Positions 1 to 6,029 are shown, numbered from the stretch's first letter. The stretch is DNA of 6,029 nt from Methylophaga sp. (GCA_002733335.1 NVVK01000006.1:18226-24254); one strand, 5' to 3'. Numbers and translations: made by a program. Notes: generated by a model from the sequence alone, not told the origin.

Positions 1-273
1 GAAAAACAGCATCACCTTCCTGTAACAATTGAAATGGACTCGCCGGAAGAAAATACAAAATGCACCATTTATTGTGGTTCCAAAACATTCTCTGGTATCG
101 CGAATGAAGCGGCTTTATTTGTCCACGTTAGAGAGTTGCTGCTAAATTTACGTAAATCAAACAACAACTATCATTTATACATCACACAATTATCGTTTAA
201 ACAGCCCAATATTCCTATTCGTGACTATCTTCTCCAAAAGCAACGACTAGAATATCTACTCAATAAATTATAA
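1..273 (+). CDS. C-terminal fragment of probable class I adenylate cyclase
   Basis: The reading frame is open from the first base to a TAA at 271-273, giving 90 residues; the gene starts before the window, and the ATG at 34 is probably only an internal methionine. The fragment has an alternating beta-like stretch (TIYCGSKTF), a helical stretch (ALFVHVRELLLNLRKSN), the segment YHLYITQLSF and an ending with a QKQRLEYLLNKL helix. From memory, this order resembles the C-terminal end of Pseudomonas-type class I adenylate cyclases, which have a YPxYITDLDL-like segment and then a YKxxLExxLN-like helix. If so, the full protein is cytoplasmic, makes cAMP from ATP, and has its catalytic domain at the N-terminus, outside the window. 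This tail would belong to the C-terminal part of the protein and carries no catalytic residues. I made no alignment, and with only 90 residues another family is possible. Confidence 0.55.
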   Translation, partial: EKQHHLPVTIEMDSPEENTKCTIYCGSKTFSGIANEAALFVHVRELLLNLRKSNNNYHLYITQLSFKQPNIPIRDYLLQKQRLEYLLNKL

Positions 274-274
274 T
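269..274 (+). promoter_or_regulatory. Candidate -10 box for the argC transcript
   Basis: A perfect TATAAT overlaps the stop codon of the upstream gene and lies 67 bp before the argC start. No good -35 box is present at 16-18 bp spacing; the 17-bp position reads actaga, only two matches to TTGACA. The rest of the gap (275-341) is pyrimidine-rich, with no hairpin plus T-tract that would end the upstream transcript and no arginine-operator palindrome that I recognise. argC may therefore be partly read through from upstream. This is a weak call. Confidence 0.25.
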
Positions 275-341
275 CCTTTCGCTTTTATCCTCGCTCTTTT
301 ATCATGTATCCTTTACAGATCGTTTCTAAAGAGTAACTTCT

Positions 342-1370
342 ATGATTAAAGTGGGCATTGTAGGTGGCACAGGTTATACCGGCGTAGAACTTTTGCGGTT
401 ATTAGCTGCTCACCCCGAGGTGTCCCTAGAGATTATTACGTCACGTAGTGAAGCTGGAATAGCGGTAAGTGATTTCTTTCCTAATTTACGTGGCCATGTT
501 GATTTAATCTTCCAACAGCCTGACATAGAACAACTCGCTCGTTGTGATGTGGTCTTTTTCGCCACACCTCATACTGTTGCCATGTCACTAGTACCTGAAC
601 TCATTGCAAAAGGCACACGCGTGATCGATCTAAGCGCTGATTTCCGTCTTAAGGATAGTGCACAGTGGGAGCATTGGTACAATACCAAACATACCTGTCC
701 TGAACTCATTGAACAAGCTGTTTATGGCTTGCCCGAAGTGAACCGTGATGCCATAAAATCGGCACAATTAATTGCCGTGCCAGGCTGCTATCCAACAGCA
801 ACACAACTTGGCTTTTTGCCGTTACTTGAACAAGGTATTATCGATTCCAGTCATCTTATTGCCGATGCCAAATCAGGCGTGAGTGGCGCAGGAAGAAAAG
901 CCTCTATCGGTGCCTTATTCGCAGAATCATCCGAAAGTATGAAAGCGTATAGTGTCGAAGGCCATCGCCACTTACCTGAGATTGAACAAGGTTTATCTTT
1001 AGCTGCTGGTCACAATGTTCATTTAACATTTGTACCGCATTTAACGCCTATGATTAGAGGCATTCACGCCACACTCTATGCGACAGTAAAGAAACAAGTC
1101 GACTTACAAGCGTTGTTTGAACAACGTTACGCTAACGAGCCTTTTGTCGATGTTTTACCCGCAGGTTCTCATCCTGAAACACGTTCGGTTAAAAGCTCTA
1201 ATATGTGTCGTATTGCCGTTCATCAACCACAAAATTCTGACACCGTTGTGATCCTATCGGTCATTGATAATTTGGTTAAAGGTGCGTCAGGACAAGCGAT
1301 TCAGAATATGAATATTCTATTTGGTTTTGAAGAATCTCTAGCACTTAATGCTATCGCAGTATCACCCTAA
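342..1370 (+). CDS. argC: N-acetyl-gamma-glutamyl-phosphate reductase (ArgC)
   Basis: This cytoplasmic enzyme carries out the third step of arginine synthesis, the NADPH-dependent reduction of N-acetylglutamyl-5-phosphate to N-acetylglutamate 5-semialdehyde. The product is 342 residues, normal for the long bacterial type. The N-terminus has the dinucleotide-binding loop GGTGYTG (residues 8-14), followed by FFATPH (73-77 region) and [10 protein letters not shown] (94-103). The catalytic cysteine is C149 in VPGCYPTA, followed by KSGVSGAGR (177-185), the conserved [10 protein letters not shown] segment (207-216) with the active-site histidine, [10 protein letters not shown] (231-240) and the C-terminal [12 protein letters not shown] (313-324). 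All key residues are present. The ATG is preceded by an AAAGAG ribosome site at 328-333 with 8-nt spacing, and the Rossmann strand starts right after it, so the start is secure. It heads a probable operon with the two genes that follow. No arginine-specific operator is visible. Confidence 0.97.
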   Translation: MIKVGIVGGTGYTGVELLRLLAAHPEVSLEIITSRSEAGIAVSDFFPNLRGHVDLIFQQPDIEQLARCDVVFFATPHTVAMSLVPELIAKGTRVIDLSADFRLKDSAQWEHWYNTKHTCPELIEQAVYGLPEVNRDAIKSAQLIAVPGCYPTATQLGFLPLLEQGIIDSSHLIADAKSGVSGAGRKASIGALFAESSESMKAYSVEGHRHLPEIEQGLSLAAGHNVHLTFVPHLTPMIRGIHATLYATVKKQVDLQALFEQRYANEPFVDVLPAGSHPETRSVKSSNMCRIAVHQPQNSDTVVILSVIDNLVKGASGQAIQNMNILFGFEESLALNAIAVSP

Positions 1371-1378
1371 CGTATTTT

Positions 1379-1384
1379 GAAGGG
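1379..1384 (+). promoter_or_regulatory. Ribosome binding site that sets a GTG start at 1392
   Basis: GAAGGG lies 7 nt before a GTG at 1392. The frame also allows a TTG start at 1377, but this site would then lie inside the coding region and that TTG has no good site of its own. The GTG is therefore the better start; it shortens the protein by five residues to 232. Confidence 0.7.
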
Positions 1385-1391
1385 TCATCCT

Positions 1392-2090
1392 GTGTCATCT
1401 TTAAGTAAATTCATTATTCGTCAACATCGTCCCTATTTTTATGTGGCAATCTTAATTGCCGCTATCGCCCTCACTTTTCTTATTCAGCGTTATGTTTATC
1501 TAAAAGAAACACATATTCAGCAGCAGCAAATTAAAGAATATAAGCAGCTCAATAACTTATACCAACAACTTCGAAATGAAAATGAGGAGATGAGTAAGTA
1601 TATTTTACTGAGTGATTCACACTTAGAAGACAATAAATACGAATTAACCTTACAAAAAGAAACTATTCAACAGCTAGAGAAACAGCTTAGTCTGCAACAA
1701 GAGCAGTTAGCCACGCTCAATAAAGAATTATTATTTTATGAAATGATCACCCAAGGTGATCGCCCCGATAAATTACAAATTCGTGAGCTTAATCTCCGCT
1801 CAGATAGCCTTAATTCTGATATTGTTCATTATCAGCTGGTCATTACTCAAGGTAAAAAAATAAACCGAGCACTTTCCGGCACCATTGAAATGGTCAGTAA
1901 TATGCCACAACAAGAAACGGTTATCCTTGCTGAGCATCCCTTACATTTACGGCATGTGCAGTTAATCGAAGGTCAAATAAAAATTATTGACCAGAATGTA
2001 CCTAAAAGTATTACGATTACCATCAAACAAAAAAAGAAAACGCTACTATCACAATCCTTTGATTGGCAACTGAGTCCCTCGTCCGAATAA
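1392..2090 (+). CDS. Single-pass membrane coiled-coil protein, DUF6776-type
   Basis: Function unknown. The 232-residue product has a short basic N-terminus (MSSLSKFIIRQHRP) and one hydrophobic segment at about residues 14-35. A long Gln/Glu/Leu-rich coiled coil follows at about 38-115, then a predicted beta-rich C-terminal domain at about 128-226 ending in SQSFDWQL. The basic residues before the membrane segment suggest an N-in anchor with the coiled coil and C-terminal domain in the periplasm. Size, layout and position between argC and a bactofilin gene match the uncharacterised DUF6776 family known from Pseudomonas and other gammaproteobacteria; that assignment is from memory of family and neighbourhood. 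The gene lies 21 bp after argC and 11 bp before the bactofilin gene, so all three are probably co-transcribed. A 7-bp perfect inverted repeat at 1745-1761 within the gene is likely chance. A membrane link for the bactofilin scaffold is a possible role but only inference. Confidence 0.75.
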   Translation: MSSLSKFIIRQHRPYFYVAILIAAIALTFLIQRYVYLKETHIQQQQIKEYKQLNNLYQQLRNENEEMSKYILLSDSHLEDNKYELTLQKETIQQLEKQLSLQQEQLATLNKELLFYEMITQGDRPDKLQIRELNLRSDSLNSDIVHYQLVITQGKKINRALSGTIEMVSNMPQQETVILAEHPLHLRHVQLIEGQIKIIDQNVPKSITITIKQKKKTLLSQSFDWQLSPSSE

Positions 2091-2095
2091 AGAGA
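2089..2095 (+). promoter_or_regulatory. Ribosome binding site that sets the bactofilin ATG at 2102
   Basis: AAAGAGA lies 6 nt before the ATG at 2102 and overlaps the last two bases of the preceding stop codon. A TTG at 2063 in the same frame would add 13 residues (MATESLVRIKRQY) that overlap the upstream gene and look nothing like a bactofilin N-terminus. The ATG is preferred, and termination of the upstream gene at 2088-2090 may help ribosomes restart here. Confidence 0.75.
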
Positions 2096-2101
2096 CAATA
2101 T

Positions 2102-2554
2102 ATGTTTAATAAAAAGAATCAAAAAAGAAATAAAGCCTCCCGCATCGACACTTTAATCGGCCAACACACACACATTAAAGGAGACGTTGTCTTTAGTGGA
2201 GGTCTTCGAATTGATGGTAGTGTGACAGGTAACATCAATGCTACTGGCGATACAAAGTCTGTTCTCACATTAAGTGAGAATAGTATTATTACGGGTGATA
2301 TTAGAGTGCCTGATTTAATTGTTAATGGCACCATTACGGGTAATGTTTATTCATCACAACATATTGAGCTTGCTGCTAACACGAAAATAAATGGCAATGT
2401 TTATTATCGGCTACTTGAAATGGCAACGGGGTCTGAAGTTAACGGTCAGCTTATCCATGTCTTAGAAGATGACGAAATAATAAATATTGAACACACTGCC
2501 GTGAGTAATAATGATGATGCACTGCAACTCGAAAACAAAGATAATCTTGACTAA
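2102..2554 (+). CDS. Bactofilin (polymer-forming cytoskeletal protein)
   Basis: Bactofilins assemble without nucleotide into stable filaments or sheets, usually at the inner face of the cytoplasmic membrane, where they position cell-wall enzymes or other envelope machinery. The 150-residue product has the standard layout: a short basic, flexible N-terminus (FNKKNQKRNKASR), the opening IDTLIGQHTHIKGDVVFSGG (about 16-34), a beta-helix core to about residue 120, and an acidic disordered tail. The core shows regularly spaced turns, VTGNI (41), ITGDI (63), ITGNV (78), INGNV (96) and VNGQL (113), as expected for the rungs of a right-handed beta-helix. These repeats are visible at DNA level too (ATTACGGGT at 2288 and 2333). 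No membrane segment is present; the basic N-terminus may touch the membrane, or the upstream coiled-coil protein may act as anchor. I do not assign bacA, bacM or ccmA because the specific job cannot be read from sequence. Confidence 0.92.
   Translation: MFNKKNQKRNKASRIDTLIGQHTHIKGDVVFSGGLRIDGSVTGNINATGDTKSVLTLSENSIITGDIRVPDLIVNGTITGNVYSSQHIELAANTKINGNVYYRLLEMATGSEVNGQLIHVLEDDEIINIEHTAVSNNDDALQLENKDNLD
2259..2283 (+). repeat. Ten-base-pair hairpin inside the bactofilin gene
   Basis: CTGTTCTCAC and GTGAGAATAG pair around the five-base loop ATTAA. The inner seven pairs are perfect, followed outward by one G-U wobble and two more Watson-Crick pairs. The bases just after it are U-rich (five of seven at 2284-2290) but broken by an A, so it looks like a poor intrinsic terminator at most. 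It lies in codons 53-61 of the gene. It could be a weak attenuator or an RNA stability element, or it could be chance. Confidence 0.45.
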
Positions 2555-2574
2555 ATTACTCAGTCTTGGATAAT
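2547..2574 (+). promoter_or_regulatory. Probable sigma70 promoter for erpA
   Basis: TTGACT (2547-2552) and GATAAT (2569-2574) each match the consensus -35 and -10 boxes at five of six bases, with a 16-bp spacer. Transcription would start near 2581, leaving a leader of about 29 nt that contains the AGGAA ribosome site at 2597-2601. The -35 box overlaps the final Asp codon and stop of the bactofilin gene. Between the boxes sits an inverted repeat, GACT (2549-2552) and AGTC (2562-2565), that could serve as an operator. Three tandem TACAT units follow at 2578-2592, around the predicted start. Confidence 0.6.
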
Positions 2575-2609
2575 AGCTACATTACATTACATTTTTAGGA
2601 AATATTATC

Positions 2610-2954
2610 ATGAGTGATGACATACCTAGCCCAGTTAATTTTACTGATGCCGCAGCCGATAAAGTTCGCGCTCTAATTGAAGAAGAAGGTGATGACCAAC
2701 TTAAACTACGTGTGTTTATAACAGGCGGTGGTTGTTCTGGTTTCCAATATGGCTTCACCTTCGAAGAAGAAGTTAATGAAGACGATACTCAGGTAGAAAA
2801 TGGCGGTGTGACACTCTTAATTGATCCGACAAGTTATCAATATTTAGTCGGTGCAGAAATTGATTATTCTGATGGTATTGAAGGCTCGCAATTTGTTATA
2901 CGCAACCCAAATGCTACGACGACGTGTGGCTGTGGCTCTTCTTTTTCACCCTAG
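2610..2954 (+). CDS. erpA: A-type iron-sulfur cluster insertion protein ErpA
   Basis: ErpA is a cytoplasmic A-type carrier that receives Fe-S clusters from the assembly scaffold and passes them to target enzymes; in E. coli it is essential for isoprenoid synthesis through IspG and IspH. The 114-residue product has the three cluster-binding cysteines of the HesB/IscA fold: C42 in [11 protein letters not shown], and C106 and C108 in the CGCGSSF ending. The N-terminal [17 protein letters not shown] and the [17 protein letters not shown] stretch (70-86) are typical of the family. The [13 protein letters not shown] segment and the position after argC and the bactofilin gene favour ErpA over IscA or SufA. 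The ATG is supported by AGGAA at 2597-2601 with 8-nt spacing. The gene has its own likely promoter and converges on mnmE. The 82-bp gap to mnmE (2955-3036) is AT-rich, with only a bulged 6-bp stem near 2957-2980 and no T-run, so no terminator is called. Confidence 0.93.
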   Translation: MSDDIPSPVNFTDAAADKVRALIEEEGDDQLKLRVFITGGGCSGFQYGFTFEEEVNEDDTQVENGGVTLLIDPTSYQYLVGAEIDYSDGIEGSQFVIRNPNATTTCGCGSSFSP

Positions 2955-3036
2955 CAATATCCAGCTCATCATAGGAATATAACAACTGAAAATAGATATT
3001 TGAAGTGCTTTTCCACATAATCCCCTAATTAATTGC

Positions 3037-4377
3037 TTATTTTCCGATACAGAAGCTCGAAAAGATTTTATCTAACAGATCTTCATTGCTAAACATGCCC
3101 GTTATCTCACCCAGAGCATGTTGTGCTTGTCGCAATTCTTCTGCAAGCAGTTCACCTGCGCCCATACCCGTTAAACAGTGGTATCCGGCCTCTATTGCAG
3201 TATGAGTGCGTGCTAGCGCATCAAGATGACGGCGGCGAGCAATAAAGACGCCTTCATCTTGTGGGTGGTAACCTACAGAATCACAAAGATATTTCTCCAA
3301 CAGGTCCATACCCTCACCTGTTTTTGCAGATAAATAAATTCTGCTATCTTCACGCTCACCATTGATCGCCGCTTTTTTGCCGCTTTTATCAATTTTATTG
3401 TGGATAATCGTGAGGGGAATATGGGGAGGTAATTCTGATCTAATTAATTCATCTTCACGGGTGACGCCTTGGCTATCATCAATCACCAATAAGATATGAT
3501 CAGCCTGTGCTATTTCACTTTGGGTACGGCGAATGCCTTCTTGCTCAACAATATCAGCTGAATCATGCAAGCCAGCCGTATCAGAAATGCGTAAAGGTAG
3601 CCCACCAAGGTGAATTTGTTCTCTTAATATGTCACGTGTAGTGCCTGCCACTTCTGTCACAATCGCGGCATCATGACCTGCTAACTGATTATGTAGACTG
3701 GATTTTCCAGCATTAGGCTGACCAGCCAATACCACACTCATACCGTCACGTAATAATCGCCCTTGCTGCGCACTACGGGTAATATCATCAACCGTTGCTA
3801 ACAGGACTTGCAGTTGTTTATCCACTGCCGCTTCTGCTAAGAAATCAATTTCTTCATCACTAAAGTCTATCGATGCCTCTACAAACATGCGGAGTTCCGT
3901 TAGCTGTGTGAGTAATTTATTCACCCGCTCAGAAAAAACACCTTGCAGAGAGTGCATAGCACTACGTGCCGCTTGTTCCGTTGAGCTATCGATTAAATCA
4001 GCAACCGCTTCTGCTTGTGCTAAATCCATTTTATTATTGAGGAATGCACGCTCTGAAAACTCACCAGGTCGCGCCATTCTAGCACCAAGACTAATCGCTC
4101 GTTGGCATAAGCGATCCAAGACTACCGGGCTACCATGGCCTTGTAACTCGACCACATCTTCCCCCGTAAAAGACGCCGGATTAGGAAAGTAAATCACCAC
4201 ACCACTGTCAATGATTTCACCGTCATGATCTTTAAAATGGCTAAATTGTGCATGCCGTGGTGATGGCAATTTTCCGCAGAAAGCCTGTGCTATTTCTGCA
4301 CTTTTAGAGCCTGATAATCTTACGATGCCTACTCCACCACGGCCAGGGGCCGTGGCAATAGCAACTATCGTGTCCAT
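3037..4377 (-). CDS. mnmE: tRNA uridine-5-carboxymethylaminomethyl GTPase MnmE
   Basis: MnmE works with MnmG in the cytoplasm to install the (carboxymethyl)aminomethyl group on wobble uridine 34 of tRNAs that read split codon boxes, using GTP, a folate one-carbon unit and FAD on MnmG. The 446-residue product is complete. It has the N-terminal folate-binding domain (about 1-118) beginning DTIVAIATAPGRGGVGIVR, a helical domain split around the G domain, and G motifs GQPNAGKSS (219-227), GTTRD (245-249), DTAGL (266-270), NKID (327-330) and SAK (350-352). It ends in the hallmark FCIGK, with the functional cysteine at 443. The ATG lies 7 nt after the yidC stop and has no clear Shine-Dalgarno site; the nearest AGG is about 17 nt upstream, so translational coupling to yidC is likely. 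The yidC-mnmE order is the usual one near the origin of gammaproteobacterial chromosomes. The older name is trmE. Confidence 0.97.
   Translation of the reverse strand: MDTIVAIATAPGRGGVGIVRLSGSKSAEIAQAFCGKLPSPRHAQFSHFKDHDGEIIDSGVVIYFPNPASFTGEDVVELQGHGSPVVLDRLCQRAISLGARMARPGEFSERAFLNNKMDLAQAEAVADLIDSSTEQAARSAMHSLQGVFSERVNKLLTQLTELRMFVEASIDFSDEEIDFLAEAAVDKQLQVLLATVDDITRSAQQGRLLRDGMSVVLAGQPNAGKSSLHNQLAGHDAAIVTEVAGTTRDILREQIHLGGLPLRISDTAGLHDSADIVEQEGIRRTQSEIAQADHILLVIDDSQGVTREDELIRSELPPHIPLTIIHNKIDKSGKKAAINGEREDSRIYLSAKTGEGMDLLEKYLCDSVGYHPQDEGVFIARRRHLDALARTHTAIEAGYHCLTGMGAGELLAEELRQAQHALGEITGMFSNEDLLDKIFSSFCIGK
4337..4355 (-). repeat. GC-rich hairpin at the 5' end of the mnmE coding region
   Basis: A perfect 8-bp inverted repeat, CCACGGCC and GGCCGTGG, closes a 3-base loop. 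It occupies bases 23-41 of the mnmE reading frame and encodes part of the invariant TAPGRGG motif. Fifteen of the 19 bases are G or C in an AT-rich surrounding. Protein constraint explains much of it, but perfect symmetry also depends on codon choice. Close to a start codon without a clear ribosome site, it could lower initiation unless ribosomes arrive from yidC. Confidence 0.5.
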
Positions 4378-4384
4378 TATGGGT

Positions 4385-6029
4385 TTAAAGCGCGCCTAAT
4401 TTATGTGTGATATACCATTGCTGTGCAATAGATAAAACATTATTCACTACCCAATACAACACGAGCCCTGATGGGAAAAAGGCAAAAAACACGGTAAAGA
4501 CAACAGGGAAAGCCTTCATCACCATTGCTTGAGCAGGATCTTGTGGTGCTGGGTTCAATTTCTGCTGGAAGAACATACTCAAACCAAACATTAATGGCAA
4601 AATAAAGTAAGGATCCATTGCTGTTAAATCTTGAAGCCAAAATATAAAGGGCGCTTGTCGTAACTCAATGGCCTCAACCAATACCCAATAAAATGCGAGA
4701 AATACCGGCATTTGAACCAAAATAGGTAAACAACCGCCTAATGGGTTAATTTTTTCAGTACGATATAACTCCATCATTGCCTGATTGAATTTTTGCTTAT
4801 CGTCACCATAGCGTTCTTTTAACGTCGCTAATTTAGGCGTAAGCTTACGCATTCCGGCCATTGAACGATAACTTTTCGCAGACAATTGGAAGAATGCTAG
4901 TTTAATTAGGATAGTCAGAAAAACAATTGCCCAACCCCAGTTATTGGTGATTTTATGAAGCTTTTCAAGCAGCCAAAATAAGGGTTTAGAAATGATGGTC
5001 AACTTACCAAAATCAACGGTTAAATCAAGATTGTCAGCCACGGCTTCTAAACGCTGATGCTCTTTAGGACCAAGATACATTTGATAACTTGTTTTACCTA
5101 TATTTCCATTCTCTATACTAATGGTCGGCATTTTCATTCCTGCCGTATAGTTACGCTCATCAATTGATTTTCCGTAAAAAGTTTTTTCCTTTTCTTGTGG
5201 CTGAGGTACTAATGCTGCCACAAAATAATGTTGGATCATTGCAACCCAACCCACCGATGCCGCTCCCGAAAAATCAGCATCGTCTAAATCATCAAAATCA
5301 ACTTTTTCATAATGATTTTCTTCACTCGAAAATACGGCTCCTGTATACGTATAGATAAAACCAGAATCTTCTTGTGGACGATTACGATTAAATTGTGCAT
5401 AAGGATAAGCGGCAAAGTGCTCACCACTATTATTTGTTATTTGATAATCAATATCAATCAAATAGCTATCGCGATGAAAATGATATGTTTTGATAACCGA
5501 TAAGCCATCGTCAGATTGCCAATAGAAAGGGATATCTAATGTGTCTTGAGAAGCACTTAATTCATAGCTATTGCTTTCGGCAGTATACTGACTATTGTGT
5601 ATCGGACCTTTATTATTAACATGTAACAAACCAGATTGTGTAACAAAAAAGTGCGATGCATTGTCAGCCATAAACTGAACAGGTACATCAGGTTGATCTG
5701 ATTCAATGGGGTAGTTCAATAATGCTAGATTACGAATATCCGCTCCCACCGTACTAATATAAACATCAAGCACATCTGTTTTAATATGGATTTTATCCGT
5801 ATTATTTGCCGCTACTGCAGTTGGATGAACACCAGCAAGTGTACTGTCTGTTGTCATGGAAGGTAGATCAGGTAGATCTTGCTGTGAAGCAACGTTCACT
5901 GGAATTGAAGGTAAATCACTGCTTCCTACGGCCATAGCTTCTACTGCGGCTTGCTGCGCGGCTAACGGTCGAACATAGTCATTTTGCCATGCATCCCATA
6001 GTAATAATGAAACAATTACTAAGCCGAAA
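4385..6029 (-). CDS. yidC: Membrane protein insertase YidC (5' end outside window)
   Basis: YidC inserts and folds inner-membrane proteins, alone or with SecYEG. The frame stays open to the window edge, giving about 547 codons; by comparison with the family only about 11 N-terminal residues are missing. The ATG at 5935 is internal, because upstream of it lies the end of the first membrane segment followed by LLLWDAWQNDYVRP, a YidC hallmark. In window residue numbers, a Pro/Ala/Ser-rich linker leads into the large periplasmic P1 domain (about 75-345). The amphipathic KPLFWLLEKLHKI helix follows, then membrane segments near 363-382, 431-454, 475-489, 504-519 and 520-536, with a cytoplasmic helical hairpin near 393-429. 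The groove charge corresponding to E. coli R366 is a lysine here (TILIK, about 376), a conservative change I believe is common in related species. The protein ends HKLGAL, without the basic tail of E. coli YidC. It lies 7 bp before mnmE, in the rpmH-rnpA-yidD-yidC-mnmE order. Confidence 0.96.
   Translation of the reverse strand, partial: FGLVIVSLLLWDAWQNDYVRPLAAQQAAVEAMAVGSSDLPSIPVNVASQQDLPDLPSMTTDSTLAGVHPTAVAANNTDKIHIKTDVLDVYISTVGADIRNLALLNYPIESDQPDVPVQFMADNASHFFVTQSGLLHVNNKGPIHNSQYTAESNSYELSASQDTLDIPFYWQSDDGLSVIKTYHFHRDSYLIDIDYQITNNSGEHFAAYPYAQFNRNRPQEDSGFIYTYTGAVFSSEENHYEKVDFDDLDDADFSGAASVGWVAMIQHYFVAALVPQPQEKEKTFYGKSIDERNYTAGMKMPTISIENGNIGKTSYQMYLGPKEHQRLEAVADNLDLTVDFGKLTIISKPLFWLLEKLHKITNNWGWAIVFLTILIKLAFFQLSAKSYRSMAGMRKLTPKLATLKERYGDDKQKFNQAMMELYRTEKINPLGGCLPILVQMPVFLAFYWVLVEAIELRQAPFIFWLQDLTAMDPYFILPLMFGLSMFFQQKLNPAPQDPAQAMVMKAFPVVFTVFFAFFPSGLVLYWVVNNVLSIAQQWYITHKLGAL
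5861..5878 (-). repeat. yidC: Tandem 9-bp repeat in the yidC linker
   Basis: AGGTAGATC occurs twice in direct succession on the + strand and encodes the repeated tripeptide DLP-DLP in YidC, between the first membrane segment and the P1 domain. A diverged third DLP unit is encoded near 5908-5916. This linker is variable among YidC proteins, and the repeat probably arose by slippage. It keeps the frame. Confidence 0.75.

Noticed and set aside
1745..1761. Perfect 7-bp inverted repeat GATCACC-CAA-GGTGATC in the coiled-coil gene
   Set aside because: It lies in the middle of a coding region with no T-run after it, and its arms fit the encoded ITQGD residues. Most likely chance.
2063..2101. TTG-started N-terminal extension of the bactofilin
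   Set aside because: It overlaps the upstream gene, has no ribosome site, and does not resemble bactofilin N-termini; the ATG at 2102 has a good site.
2119..2334. Open frame of 71 codons on the - strand opposite the bactofilin gene
   Set aside because: It is an antisense shadow of a clear bactofilin, and the translation shows no recognisable protein features.
2566..2593. Alternative erpA promoter TTGGAT / TACATT
   Set aside because: It matches poorly and would start transcription at the ribosome site itself; the TTGACT / GATAAT pair just upstream is much better.
2956..3000. Terminator between the convergent erpA and mnmE genes
   Set aside because: AATATC/GATATT arms are 33 bases apart and the stem near 2957-2980 is only 6 bp with a bulge; neither has a following T-run on either strand.
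3887..4192. Open frame of 101 codons on the + strand opposite mnmE
   Set aside because: It is fully contained in a strongly conserved gene on the other strand, and its Ser/Arg/Ala-rich translation looks like a complement artefact.
5164..5503. Two overlapping short + strand frames opposite yidC
   Set aside because: Both lie opposite the conserved periplasmic domain of YidC, lack ribosome sites of note, and look like random translations.

Overview
The window reads as an ordinary chromosomal segment of a moderately AT-rich gammaproteobacterium. The lineage call rests on a gene run that I recall from Pseudomonas and relatives (argC, a membrane coiled-coil DUF6776-type gene, a bactofilin gene, erpA), on a YidC of the large-periplasmic-domain type, and on an upstream fragment resembling the end of a class I adenylate cyclase. 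I cannot name the genus. I see no mobile element, CRISPR array, rRNA or tRNA, and no foreign-looking patch of codon use.

Left half, + strand. Positions 1-273 hold the last 90 codons of a gene that begins before the window, probably the class I adenylate cyclase. After a 68-bp gap comes argC (342-1370, arginine biosynthesis). It is followed closely by a single-pass membrane coiled-coil protein (1392-2090) and a bactofilin (2102-2554), with gaps of 21 and 11 bp, so these three look like one transcription unit. erpA (2610-2954, Fe-S cluster delivery) follows after 55 bp and appears to have its own sigma70-type promoter overlapping the end of the bactofilin gene.

Right half, - strand. yidC (membrane protein insertase, 5' end just outside the window) is followed after 7 bp by mnmE (tRNA U34 modification GTPase). 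This is the distal part of the rpmH-rnpA-yidD-yidC-mnmE cluster, which commonly lies near the chromosomal origin. mnmE converges on erpA across an 82-bp gap in which I see no convincing terminator.

Most genes are housekeeping: arginine synthesis, Fe-S maturation, membrane protein insertion and tRNA modification. The least understood part is the pairing of the DUF6776-type protein with the bactofilin, which may form an envelope-associated scaffold. Smaller points of interest are the erpA promoter with an internal inverted repeat, a hairpin inside the bactofilin gene, and a GC-rich hairpin at the start of mnmE, which lacks a clear Shine-Dalgarno site. I found no evidence of a wholly new system.
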